Origin: Litorimonas sp964511495
GTDB taxonomy: Bacteria; Pseudomonadota; Alphaproteobacteria; Caulobacterales; Maricaulaceae
Reading direction: 5' to 3'
Assembly (NCBI GenBank): GCA_964511495.1
Contig: CAZEFT010000003.1
Location: forward strand, 124,001 to 188,000
DNA length: 64,000 bases
Positions 17,184 through 26,138 of the stretch are shown here, piece by piece. The first letter of the stretch is position 1, and each line of letters starts with the position of its first letter. The position numbers were made by a program, and so were the translations under genes. The notes under the pieces are model-generated. The model did no database searches and was not told the DNA's origin. It saw nothing but the letters and a program-made list of their open reading frames with translations.

Positions 17184-17906
17184 TTATACCTTTAACGCCT
17201 CAGCTTGTGCCCGACACAATTCCGCAATGCCTTTCGCCGCGAGGCGTGTCAATTCCGCCATCTGTTCGGCTTTGAAGGGTACATCTTCGGAACTGGCCTG
17301 GACTTCAATAATGCCCCCCGCTTCTGTCAGGACAAAATTCGCATCAGCCTGCGCATTGCTATCTTCAATATATTCCAAATCCAACCGACATGTTCCGTCT
17401 ACAATACCGCAAGAGACTGCTGCCATTGTATCGGTGACAGGGTTTTCGCTGATTAAACCTTGCTCGAGCAGAGCGGCACAGGCTTGCGATAGAGCCACCC
17501 ATGCACCGGTAATGGAGGCTGTCCGTGTCCCGCCATCAGCCTGCATAACATCGCAATCAATAATAATCTGACGCTCACCAAGCTTTTCCAAGTCAATAGA
17601 CGCTCGCAAAGATCGCCCGATTAAGCGTTGAATTTCTACGGTGCGCCCTCCCTGCTTGCCCCGCGCCGCCTCACGATTATTACGCGAATGGGTCGCGCGC
17701 GGTAACATACCATATTCCGCTGTGACCCAACCTTTGCCGGACCCTTTCATCCAACGCGGAACATTTTCATCAACAGACGCTGTACACAAAACATGTGTCT
17801 CCCCCATTTTCACCAGACAGGAGCCTTCGGCATAACGCGAAACCCCGACCTCCAGAGAGACGGGGCGTAATTCATCAAGAGCACGGTTGAGAGGGCGTGT
17901 AGACAT
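17184..17906 (-). CDS. rph: Ribonuclease PH
   Basis: RNase PH trims the 3' ends of tRNA precursors by phosphorolysis. The 240-residue product has the family length and motifs: RPVSLEVGVSRYAEGSCLVKMG at the start, RATHSRNNREAARGKQGGRTVEIQRLIGRSLRA near residue 70, IIIDCDVMQADGGTRTASITGA near 115, and DLEYIEDSNAQADANFVLTEAG near 180. In many alphaproteobacteria rph is divergent from hrcA-grpE; here an 8-kb block lies between them. Confidence 0.96.
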   Translation of the reverse strand: MSTRPLNRALDELRPVSLEVGVSRYAEGSCLVKMGETHVLCTASVDENVPRWMKGSGKGWVTAEYGMLPRATHSRNNREAARGKQGGRTVEIQRLIGRSLRASIDLEKLGERQIIIDCDVMQADGGTRTASITGAWVALSQACAALLEQGLISENPVTDTMAAVSCGIVDGTCRLDLEYIEDSNAQADANFVLTEAGGIIEVQASSEDVPFKAEQMAELTRLAAKGIAELCRAQAEALKV

Positions 17907-18108
17907 GAGGTCTCCAAGTAAAATTTCAGCAGATAATTGCGTCAGAGCGACTTAGACCCATGCCAAACAGGATGCAACATCAAGCCAGAAGAATGGAGCG
18001 CGTCTCCATGATAAAAGCATAGCCAAAACCAAAATAAATCGACGATAAAGTCTTCACATTTTATCGTTTGGGCTTGAACTTCGCTATTTTTTACGCCTTA
18101 AAAGCCTC

Positions 18109-19485
18109 ATGCAAAATAAAAAACTTCTTTCCACCCTGCTTATGGCTGGCACGGCGCTTTTAGTGGCCTGCGGCGATAAGGATAAAAAATCAGATTCCAA
18201 GCCAGCGGAAACCCCGGTGGCCTTCCTTTCCACCTATGAACCCATGCCGTCGGAGACAACTTTTATTTCGGGCGCAAGCTTGATAGACGGCGTCAGTGAT
18301 ACCATCACAACCGGGAACGTGGTCATTACGGACGGTCGCATCACTGCATTGGGCGCAAATGTGACGGCACCGGACGGCGCAAAAACCGTCAATGCCGAAG
18401 GTCGTTTTGTAACTCCGGGCATTATCGATATTCACTCTCACCTCGGCAATTATGCTTCGCCCGATGTGCGCGCCCACAGCGATGGTAATGAAGTGACAAG
18501 CCCGATTACTTCAGAAGTTGATGCGGAACATGGTGTTTGGCCACAAGACCCTGGCTTTGATGAAGCTCTACAAGGCGGTATTACGACCCTGCATATCTTG
18601 CCCGGATCGGCCAATTTGTTTGGCGGACGCGGCGTGACCTTACGGAATGTTCCGTCCCGCACTGTTCAGGGGATGAAATTTCCAGACGCGCCTGACACAT
18701 TGAAAATGGCTTGCGGTGAAAATCCAAAACGGGTTTACGGCAACAAGGGTGGCCCCGGCTCCCGTATGGGTAACGTTGCCGGTTATCGTAAGAACTGGAT
18801 TAAAGCGACAGAGTATAAAAAGAAACGCGAGAAAGGCGGAGACGGTTTCACGCGTAATTTGCAAATGGAAACATTGGCTGACGTACTCGACGGGAAAATC
18901 CTTGTACAAATGCATTGCTACCGCGCAGATGAAATGGTGCAGATTTTGGATATTGCCAAAGAATTTGATTATAAAGTCACAACATTTCATCACGCCGTCG
19001 AATCTTACAAAATTGCCGATATTCTCGCAGAGAACGATGTTTGCTCGGCCATGTGGGCCGATTGGTACGGCTTTAAAATGGAGTCTTATGACGGCATTCG
19101 TGAAAACGTCCCCTTCGTCCATGCGGCAGGCGCTTGCGCTATGATCCATTCGGATGATCAGGATAACATTCAACGCTTAAACCAAGAAGTCGCAAAGACT
19201 TGGGCGGACGGCAATCGCGCAGGCTTGGACATTTCCAAAGCCACGGCTTGGAAATGGCTCTCTACCAATCCGGCCAAAGCCTTGGGTATTTTGGATGAGA
19301 CCGGGACTTTGGAGGTCGGCAAACGCGCTGATATCGTGATTTGGTCAGGCGATCCTTTTTCGACTTATAGCCGCCCTGATACCGTTATGATTGACGGGGC
19401 TGTCGCTTTTGATCGCGCGAATGGCATTAAACCGAAAAGTGATTTCCGCCTTGGTCAGGGCAAAGCTCCGGGAGACGACTCATGA
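18109..19485 (+). CDS. Amidohydrolase-family lipoprotein
   Basis: A 458-residue protein with a lipoprotein signal ending in ALLVAC, hence anchored in the envelope. The amidohydrolase barrel starts with the usual beta domain (GASLIDGVSDTITTGNVVITDGRITALG) and then the first metal motif GIIDIHSHLG. Later metal positions fit QMHCYRADE, TTFHHAVES and MIHSDDQD, and the C-terminal LEVGKRADIVIWSGDPFS is typical of imidazolonepropionase-like enzymes. The likely activity is hydrolysis of a cyclic amide or peptide, but the substrate cannot be deduced. Its TGA overlaps the ATG of the next gene by 4 bases. Confidence 0.85.
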   Translation: MQNKKLLSTLLMAGTALLVACGDKDKKSDSKPAETPVAFLSTYEPMPSETTFISGASLIDGVSDTITTGNVVITDGRITALGANVTAPDGAKTVNAEGRFVTPGIIDIHSHLGNYASPDVRAHSDGNEVTSPITSEVDAEHGVWPQDPGFDEALQGGITTLHILPGSANLFGGRGVTLRNVPSRTVQGMKFPDAPDTLKMACGENPKRVYGNKGGPGSRMGNVAGYRKNWIKATEYKKKREKGGDGFTRNLQMETLADVLDGKILVQMHCYRADEMVQILDIAKEFDYKVTTFHHAVESYKIADILAENDVCSAMWADWYGFKMESYDGIRENVPFVHAAGACAMIHSDDQDNIQRLNQEVAKTWADGNRAGLDISKATAWKWLSTNPAKALGILDETGTLEVGKRADIVIWSGDPFSTYSRPDTVMIDGAVAFDRANGIKPKSDFRLGQGKAPGDDS

Positions 19486-20765
19486 GTATTCGTTCAAAAC
19501 TTCTCTCTGCTGCTTTAGCCACCGCAATCTCTGCCAGTTTGGCGACATCCGTTGCGGCACAAGACCTCCTTATCAAAGATGCGACTGTTGTTGTGCAGGA
19601 CGGACGATCATCTGATACAGATATCCTGATTCAGGATGGACGCATAATTGCGATCGGTACGGATATTGCGGCGCCGGACGGCGTGACCGTTCACGACGGA
19701 AGCGGACATTGGGTATCCCCCGGTCTATTCGCGTCTTATTCTTCACTCGGCCTTGTCGAAGTCGGTGCTGAAAGCTCAACCAATGACACACGAGCCTCTG
19801 GTGCGAAAACATCGGTGAGTGAGCGCGCCGTGGACAGCTTTAACCCCCGCTCCGTTCATATTGCCAATGTCAAAAGACGGGGCATTACTCATATTGTGTC
19901 AACGGGGGCTGCCTCGGGTGATTCAATTTTTGCCGGAACGGGACTGATTGCCTCGACCGAAGGAGATTTTGATTCCGTCGTCAAAGACAGAGCCTTTGTT
20001 CATGTCGCATTAGGCGAAACCGGCAGCGCACGTGCAGGCGGATCACGGGCAGCTTCAATTGCCCAATTACGGGCCGCTCTCAGTGATGCTCTGAATTATC
20101 GCACGAAATATTCTGCACCAACTGATGGTGATGCGTTAGCCCGGCAAGATGCGGCCGCTTTGGCCCCTGCGGCACGCGGAAATATGCCTCTGCTTATTAG
20201 CGCCAATCAGGCATCTGATCTTTTGACGCTGACTCGACTCAAGAAAGAGTTTCCGCGGTTGAACATGATCGTCGTCGGAGGCGCAGAGGCGTGGCAAGTA
20301 ACAGATGCTTTAAAAGAAGCCGGAATTAAAATCATTTTAGATCCGGTTCAAAACCTCCCTGAGGGCTTTGAACAGCGTGGGGCGAGCTATGATAATATCA
20401 TGATTTTGGACGCCGAAGGCGTGGACTATGCTATTTCCAATCTCAGTTCATTCCGCGTCGCCAAAGCGTCTCCACTTAATCAGCATGCGGGCAATGCCGT
20501 CGGCAATGGCTTGGATTGGGATAAGGCTTTTGCCGCGATTTCTGCGACGCCGCGTGCGTGGTTCGGCTTGCCAAAGTCTCAAATTCAAACAGGCCCGATT
20601 TCAACTTTGGTCGTTTGGGATGGTGATCCTTTGGAAGCAACATCCGCCCCGATTAAGCTCTGGATTGATGGAAAAGAGCAAAGCCTCTCTAGCCGTCAAA
20701 CCCTTTTACGCGATCGCTATAATCCGACCTCCACGGATACGCGGCCGCATAAATACAGGAATTAA
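19482..20765 (+). CDS. Amidohydrolase-like exported protein lacking the HxH metal motif
   Basis: A 427-residue protein with a signal peptide (SAALATAISASLATSVAAQ). Its fold matches the upstream gene: LLIKDATVVVQDGRSSDTDILIQDGRIIAIG at the start and ISTLVVWDGDPLEATSAPIKLWIDG at the end. Where active homologues read D-x-H-x-H-x-G, this one reads LFASYSSLG, and no later His replaces the other ligands, so it is probably not a hydrolase itself. The 4-base overlap with the active-looking partner suggests a two-subunit complex in which this is a non-catalytic subunit; that is inference. Confidence 0.8.
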   Translation: MSIRSKLLSAALATAISASLATSVAAQDLLIKDATVVVQDGRSSDTDILIQDGRIIAIGTDIAAPDGVTVHDGSGHWVSPGLFASYSSLGLVEVGAESSTNDTRASGAKTSVSERAVDSFNPRSVHIANVKRRGITHIVSTGAASGDSIFAGTGLIASTEGDFDSVVKDRAFVHVALGETGSARAGGSRAASIAQLRAALSDALNYRTKYSAPTDGDALARQDAAALAPAARGNMPLLISANQASDLLTLTRLKKEFPRLNMIVVGGAEAWQVTDALKEAGIKIILDPVQNLPEGFEQRGASYDNIMILDAEGVDYAISNLSSFRVAKASPLNQHAGNAVGNGLDWDKAFAAISATPRAWFGLPKSQIQTGPISTLVVWDGDPLEATSAPIKLWIDGKEQSLSSRQTLLRDRYNPTSTDTRPHKYRN

Positions 20766-20795
20766 AGAGCAAGTATTATTGTGTAACATTCATTT

Positions 20796-20830
20796 AAAAG
20801 GCGAGATGTTCAAAACACCCCGCCTTTTTT
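20796..20830. terminator. Terminator between the amidohydrolase pair and the M16 protease
   Basis: AAAAGGCG pairs with CGCCTTTT across a loop that itself contains GATGTT / AACACC, followed by T-residues. The flanking A- and T-runs let it work for the convergent genes on both sides. Confidence 0.8.
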
Positions 20831-20840
20831 ATGTCATTTG

Positions 20841-23726
20841 TCAGCCTTCAATCTTATTGCCGTAAATGTCGAGCTCGACAACATCGCCCTTGCCGCTTTC
20901 GCGGGCAAAAGCTTGGACAGGCCCAAATTGTGTCTCCTTGTCACCGACAATGAGATAAGTCATTTTAGGCTCGACCAAATACTTGGCCGCCGTGTTTTGG
21001 AAATCTTCTACAGACATAGCGAGAAGTTCGGCTTGCTCGTCCTCAACATAGCGTGTGGATTTTCCGTATTTGCTGATAGCACGCAAAGTGCCGAGCTTGG
21101 CACCGAGGCTTTCAAAAGCACGTGTTTTGCTTTTGATGATTTTCTGTTGCGTGATCTCTTGGTCGGACTCGTCAAATTCCGGGCCATGCGCACTAATCAT
21201 ATCACGCATAATTTCGAGTGAAGGCTGTGTTGCATTGGCGCGAACCGAAGTGCGGGCGCGCCAAGGCTGAGCCACCGTACCGCCCGACACCCATGAGCCT
21301 GCGCCGTAAGTATAGCCTTTTTCAATCCGCAGCATTTGTCCAAGGTCACCACTAATACCGCCACCTAGTTTTTCATTGGTGAAATCCAATTTATTTGCAT
21401 CAGCATAAGTGGTCGCGACCGTCAGCTTCCCGATCGTGATGACGCTTTGTTTACTACCGGGCACGTCAATGAAGAAGACTTTTCCTTCATTGGATTGAGG
21501 CGGGATAGCGGCTTTAGAGAGCGTCGCTTTGGCGCCACCCATGCTCTCGGCCAAATCACTCATCGCTTCTTTGGCGCGTGCGGGTTCAATATCCCCGGCT
21601 ACATGGATTGTGGCTTTGGCCTGAAGTAGGTTTTGATGGGCCGCTTTCATATCATCCAAATCAAGGCCCGATACCGTTTCGCTCGTACCCCCCACCGGTC
21701 GACCCAAGGGATGCGACGCGGTGTAAATTAATTTGTCAAAAACCTGCCCCGCAATAGCGCGCGGATTGGCCTCTCGCCCCTTAATCCGCGTTAAAGCAGC
21801 GGACTTCACCCGCTCAAAATCTTCACCCTCAAAACGGGGAGACGACAAAATTTCTTTGACCAAAGCGACGGTGGGTTCGAAATTCCGCGTCAATGTTGTG
21901 GCGCTAATGCGGGTCTCTTCACGTCCTGAAGATACAGCTATGCCAGAGCCTAGCAATCCAATAGCTTGTTCCAGCTCAGCCGCAGTTTTATTCTCCGTAC
22001 CCTCATTCATCAAAGCCGCCAGTAAAGATAGCGCGCCTGAATTATCGGCACCTTCTGTCCACATACCGCCCGTGAGCGTCATATCGAAAGTAACCAGCGG
22101 AATTTCGTCATTTTCTATGCCGTAAATATCGACACCGTTTCCAAGCTCAGATTGCCAAATCTCGGGCATTTTAATGAGCGGTAACTCGCCAAAAGGTGGC
22201 TCACTGCGGTCAAATTTCGTTGGTGTTTTTTCAAACTCTCCAATATCGCCGGAAGAAACATTTTCATTCGCCTTGCCGGTTGTGACTTCCTCTATCCAAA
22301 CTGTTGCAAGCTCCGAATCTTCCAGTGCTAACTCAGCCTGCCCTTTCGGGACAAAGCTTGTTTGTAAAGACGGTTTGTTTTTGATGTATTTTCGATAAGC
22401 AGCCAAAATCTCTTCGGCGGTCACAGCCTGTAATTTCGCGGCTTCTTTGACGGCATAGGCAGGGTCGCCTGCAAACTCATTCGCTTGTGCCAGCTGGCGC
22501 CCTTTGCCCAAAATTGTCGCGACACGGTTATAAAGAATTGTTTCTTGCTCGGCCTTAATGCGTTGCAGGTCTTTCGGATCAATACCGTCTATTTCAAACG
22601 CCATAAGCGCTGCGTCTATAGAGGCTTTGACATCATCCAGATCAACACCCGCCTTGGCACGAACACGGAAGACAAACTCTCCAGCCAATTCCATACTATT
22701 ATTATAGGCCGAAACACCTGGAGCAAGTTTATCATCTGCCACGACCTGATTAAAGAGAACGGAGTTTTTACTCCCGGCAATAATTTGACCTAGAACATTC
22801 AGGGCCGTTTCATCAGGGTGAAAGGCCTCCACCGTCGGAAAGGTAAGGCGCAATTCGGGCAATTTGGCAAAATTATCCTCAAAGAAGAGCCGCTTATCAG
22901 CCTCCAATGTAACAAGCATGGGCGGCAAGGGCTTAATATCTTTGCCGCGCGGAATTTCACCGAACCATTGCTGAACCTTACGCTTAGTCTCTTCTATGTC
23001 GATGTCACCGACGATAGAGAGCGTTGCATTATTCGGCCCGTAATTCTCTGCATAAAACTCTTTCAAGTCCTCCAAAGTCGCCGCCTGCAAATCTGGTAGC
23101 GAGCCAATCACAGTCCAACTATAAGGGTGACCTTCGGGATAAAGGTTTTTGCGAATGACCTCACCCGTATAGCCATAGGGTGCATTATCAACACGCTGAC
23201 GTTTTTCATTTTTTACCACTTGTTTTTCGCGGTCAAGCGCTGCCTGAGTGACCGTATTAATCATGTAGCCGAGGCGATCACTGTCGATCCAAAGGATTTT
23301 ATCAAAGGCATCTTTGGGCACGACCTCATAATAAATTGTGCCGTCACTCCATGTAGCGCCATTGCGTTGACCGCCCCATTCGGGAATGGCTTTACGATTC
23401 CACCCGCGTGGTACATTCTCAGAATCATTAAAGGCCATATGCTCAAAGAAATGAGCGAATCCCGTGCGTCCCGGTTTTTCGCGGTTACTTCCCGCGTGAA
23501 TAATGGTCGTGACCGCCACAATTGGATCAGATTTATCGACAGAAAGAATGACTTCTAATCCGTTATCGAGTATGACTTTTTCATATTCCAATTTAAATTC
23601 GGATGTTGTCGATGTTGCAACAGTCTCATTTTGAATGGACGCTTGAGGGCTGCAGGCACTAAGCCCGATGAGCGACACACCCCCTAAAAACATTAAACCC
23701 AATGCGATGTTTGATTTGGCACTCAT
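20841..23726 (-). CDS. M16 (pitrilysin-type) zinc protease, lipoprotein
   Basis: A 961-residue protein with a lipoprotein signal ending LIGLSAC. The first M16 unit carries the inverted zinc motif HFFEH at residues 92-96 with the downstream glutamate in ALDREKQVVKNEKRQR. The second unit, from about residue 510 (LPLIKMPEIWQSELGNGVDIYGIEND), lacks the motif, as is normal for the structural half of two-domain M16 enzymes. A loop with LGGGISGDLGQMLRIEKGYTYGAGS corresponds to the substrate-binding R-x-x-x-x-x-x-Y region. It probably degrades peptides in the periplasm. It is convergent with the amidohydrolase pair. Confidence 0.9.
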   Translation of the reverse strand: MSAKSNIALGLMFLGGVSLIGLSACSPQASIQNETVATSTTSEFKLEYEKVILDNGLEVILSVDKSDPIVAVTTIIHAGSNREKPGRTGFAHFFEHMAFNDSENVPRGWNRKAIPEWGGQRNGATWSDGTIYYEVVPKDAFDKILWIDSDRLGYMINTVTQAALDREKQVVKNEKRQRVDNAPYGYTGEVIRKNLYPEGHPYSWTVIGSLPDLQAATLEDLKEFYAENYGPNNATLSIVGDIDIEETKRKVQQWFGEIPRGKDIKPLPPMLVTLEADKRLFFEDNFAKLPELRLTFPTVEAFHPDETALNVLGQIIAGSKNSVLFNQVVADDKLAPGVSAYNNSMELAGEFVFRVRAKAGVDLDDVKASIDAALMAFEIDGIDPKDLQRIKAEQETILYNRVATILGKGRQLAQANEFAGDPAYAVKEAAKLQAVTAEEILAAYRKYIKNKPSLQTSFVPKGQAELALEDSELATVWIEEVTTGKANENVSSGDIGEFEKTPTKFDRSEPPFGELPLIKMPEIWQSELGNGVDIYGIENDEIPLVTFDMTLTGGMWTEGADNSGALSLLAALMNEGTENKTAAELEQAIGLLGSGIAVSSGREETRISATTLTRNFEPTVALVKEILSSPRFEGEDFERVKSAALTRIKGREANPRAIAGQVFDKLIYTASHPLGRPVGGTSETVSGLDLDDMKAAHQNLLQAKATIHVAGDIEPARAKEAMSDLAESMGGAKATLSKAAIPPQSNEGKVFFIDVPGSKQSVITIGKLTVATTYADANKLDFTNEKLGGGISGDLGQMLRIEKGYTYGAGSWVSGGTVAQPWRARTSVRANATQPSLEIMRDMISAHGPEFDESDQEITQQKIIKSKTRAFESLGAKLGTLRAISKYGKSTRYVEDEQAELLAMSVEDFQNTAAKYLVEPKMTYLIVGDKETQFGPVQAFARESGKGDVVELDIYGNKIEG

Positions 23727-23828
23727 TCTATTCCCCTTTTAGACTCTTTATCGTCTCGATAATGGTTTAACGCTCACGGATGAAATGTCACCCCACCTGA
23801 AAGCCGCAGGGTTCACAAGGCGCGCACT

Positions 23829-24293
23829 TTACGCTTGATAGAGTTTAGGAAAGACACCAGTCTTCTTCACAACGCCATAGGCAAAACTGGTATCAATTGA
23901 CGCAATCCCACCAATGGGGTGCAGAGAACGCCGCACAAAAGCTTCGTAGTCATTTAGGTCGGCCACAATGACTTTGAGCAGATAATCTGCCCGACCCGTC
24001 ATCACGTAACATTCCAGAACATGATCCGTCTTCGCGATTTTGGCTTCAAAATTCTGCACCACATCTTCAGTATGTTTTTCAAGTTGCACCCGCACAAATA
24101 CGGTGACGGGCAAGCCATAAGCTTTGGAGTCCACATCCACACTATACCCTCGAATAATACCTGACTTTTCCAGATTGCGCAGACGTCGTAAACAAGGAGA
24201 CGGCGAAAGGTTCACTCTCTCCGCCAAATCTTGATTGGTCATGCGCCCATCGGATTGTAATGCTCGGATAATTTGACGGTCTTTACTGTCCAT
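23829..24293 (-). CDS. Lrp/AsnC family transcriptional regulator
   Basis: A 154-residue regulator. The N-terminal helix-turn-helix reads RQIIRALQSDGRMTNQDLAERVNLSPSPCLRRLRNLE, and the C-terminal RAM ligand domain includes VLECYVMTGRADYLLKVIVADLNDYEAF. It is divergent from a methionine gamma-lyase gene, the same pairing as the Pseudomonas activator MdeR with mdeA, so it likely senses an amino acid such as methionine and controls that gene. Confidence 0.92.
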   Translation of the reverse strand: MDSKDRQIIRALQSDGRMTNQDLAERVNLSPSPCLRRLRNLEKSGIIRGYSVDVDSKAYGLPVTVFVRVQLEKHTEDVVQNFEAKIAKTDHVLECYVMTGRADYLLKVIVADLNDYEAFVRRSLHPIGGIASIDTSFAYGVVKKTGVFPKLYQA

Positions 24294-24342
24294 ATGCTCT
24301 CCGATTGGCAGAAAGTGCCATAATTCTATTTTGATGCGCTAT

Positions 24343-24373
24343 AAATAGCACATTAATAACCCTAAAAATAGCA
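24343..24373. promoter_or_regulatory. Direct repeat in the Lrp / gamma-lyase divergent region (candidate operator)
   Basis: AAATAGCA occurs at 24343-24350 and again at 24366-24373, a 23-bp period close to two helical turns. Lrp-type octamers commonly contact phased repeats, so this is a reasonable operator candidate. The region is markedly A+T-rich. Confidence 0.4.
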
Positions 24374-24418
24374 TATATCACCATTACAAAAGGAAGATCT
24401 CTTTTACAGGATAAGATT

Positions 24419-25624
24419 ATGGCAAATGATAATCACGGGTTTTCCACGCGAGCGATTCATCAGGGCTATGACCCTCTGGCACATGAGGGCGCGCTAACCC
24501 CACCCGTCCATTTTACCTCCACCTTCGCATTTGACCGCGTCGAAACAGGAAGTGCTCGGTTTGCCGGAGAGGCAACAGGCCATGTTTATTCACGTATCTC
24601 AAACCCAACGCTTTCTATTTTGGAAGACCGCATGGCCTCGCTGGAGGGAGCGGAAGCCGCCCTCGCCGTTGGGTCCGGCATTGGTGCAATTACCTCCACA
24701 CTCTGGACGCTGCTAAAAGCGGGTGATGAGATCATTGTCGACACCACGCTTTATGGCTGTACATTTTCATTCCTGCATCATGGCCTCGCAAAGTTTGGCG
24801 TCTTAATCACCCATGTCGATTTGACTGACCCAGAAGCCTTGGAGCAGCATTTAAACCCGAATGTGAAGGTGGTTTATTTTGAAACACCCGCCAATCCAAA
24901 TATGCGCTTGGTCGATATTGCGGCTGTCTCAGCAATAGCGAAAGTCCATGGCGCTTTAACGCTCGTCGACAACACCTATGCCACACCTTATTTGACGCAA
25001 CCCATAAAATTAGGGGCTGATATTGTGGTGCATTCCGCCACAAAATATCTGGGCGGCCATGGCGACTTAGTCGCTGGCATCATTGTCGGGTCCGCCGCAC
25101 TGATAGAACAAGTCCGATTGGTGGGGTTAAAAGATATGACTGGTGCCGTAATGAGCCCCTTCACCGCCATGTTAATTATGCGTGGTTTAAAAACGCTTGA
25201 ACTGCGCATGGGGCGTCATTCCGCCAACGCCCAAATTATCGCACAAAGTTTGGAAAGCTCCCCCTTTGTATCAGAGATTTGGTATCCGGGCCTTGAAAGT
25301 TTCCCTCAATATGATCTCGCCAAAAAGCAAATGAAACATACTGGCGGCATGATCGCTTTCGAATTGAAAGGTGGTCTGAGCGCGGGACGGCATTTTATTA
25401 ACAGACTCGGTCTCATCCAATGTGCTGTATCTTTGGGAGATGCTGAAACCCTTATTCAGCATCCGGCCAGCATGACACACTCGACATACACCCCCGAAGA
25501 GCGCGCCAAGCACGGCATTAGTGACGGACTTATTCGTCTCTCTGTCGGTTTGGAATGCGTGGAGGACATTCTAGCTGATTTACAAAACGGGTTTGAAGCC
25601 CTCACGCGTCCGGAAGCTGCTTAA
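24419..25624 (+). CDS. mdeA: Methionine gamma-lyase (PLP-dependent)
   Basis: The enzyme splits methionine into methanethiol, 2-oxobutyrate and ammonia. The 401-residue product belongs to the Cys/Met metabolism PLP family: Schiff-base K209 in SATKYLGGHGD, cofactor D184 in LVDNTYATP, and phosphate-cup residues in VGSGIGAI. The segment DTTLYGCTFSF has Y112 and C114; a cysteine at this position is characteristic of methionine gamma-lyase and separates it from cystathionine enzymes. The stop overlaps the convergent DUF1304 gene by 4 bases. Methanethiol release would fit a marine bacterium using organic sulfur. Confidence 0.88.
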   Translation: MANDNHGFSTRAIHQGYDPLAHEGALTPPVHFTSTFAFDRVETGSARFAGEATGHVYSRISNPTLSILEDRMASLEGAEAALAVGSGIGAITSTLWTLLKAGDEIIVDTTLYGCTFSFLHHGLAKFGVLITHVDLTDPEALEQHLNPNVKVVYFETPANPNMRLVDIAAVSAIAKVHGALTLVDNTYATPYLTQPIKLGADIVVHSATKYLGGHGDLVAGIIVGSAALIEQVRLVGLKDMTGAVMSPFTAMLIMRGLKTLELRMGRHSANAQIIAQSLESSPFVSEIWYPGLESFPQYDLAKKQMKHTGGMIAFELKGGLSAGRHFINRLGLIQCAVSLGDAETLIQHPASMTHSTYTPEERAKHGISDGLIRLSVGLECVEDILADLQNGFEALTRPEAA

Positions 25625-25986
25625 GGTTTTTCACTCTTGGCGAACCATAAGGCCCCAAGGGCAAGTATGGCCGGGACGGATTGAATGACGAAAATACTTG
25701 GCTTGACACTGAGGGCGCCAAAAGCGCCGGCAACGATGACGCAAAGCAAGAAGAATGTTTTCACGTCACGCCTTTTTGCCAATAAACCCCACAACAAACC
25801 CGCCACAAGGAAACCGTTATAAAGCCCTTGATTCGCGGCCATCGCCACTGTCTCTTCCGCAAACTCAGCGGACAGACCAAAGCGTTCGCGCACAAAAGGT
25901 GTTGTCCAGAAAAACATCTCCATAGCCAAAAAACCTGAATGCAAAAGCGCGACAAAGGCAGTGAGTCCTATGCTTATAAATTTCAT
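25621..25986 (-). CDS. DUF1304 family membrane protein
   Basis: A 121-residue protein with four hydrophobic segments. The N-terminal HSGFLAMEMFFWTTPFVRERFGL and the central ANQGLYNGFLVAGLLWGLL match the DUF1304 family (YqjF-like small membrane proteins). Family function is not known. It is convergent with the gamma-lyase gene and shares 4 bases with its end. Confidence 0.85.
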   Translation of the reverse strand: MKFISIGLTAFVALLHSGFLAMEMFFWTTPFVRERFGLSAEFAEETVAMAANQGLYNGFLVAGLLWGLLAKRRDVKTFFLLCVIVAGAFGALSVKPSIFVIQSVPAILALGALWFAKSEKP

Positions 25987-26138
25987 GATAAACCCTTTTG
26001 ATGTATGAAGAGTGCTTAGCAGTAAAATATCGCTTCGTTAGAAAAATCTTTTCGTTTTGTTCGGACCCTTTATTCAGGTCTTGTATATTACACCGTTCTT
26101 ATTGAACTTGCCGCACGATAGGTCCAAATAGAAACCCT

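Noticed and set aside
26010..26018. GAGTGCTTA upstream of hrcA, resembling half of a CIRCE element
   Set aside because: The required left arm TTAGCACTC nine bases away is absent, so no CIRCE is claimed.
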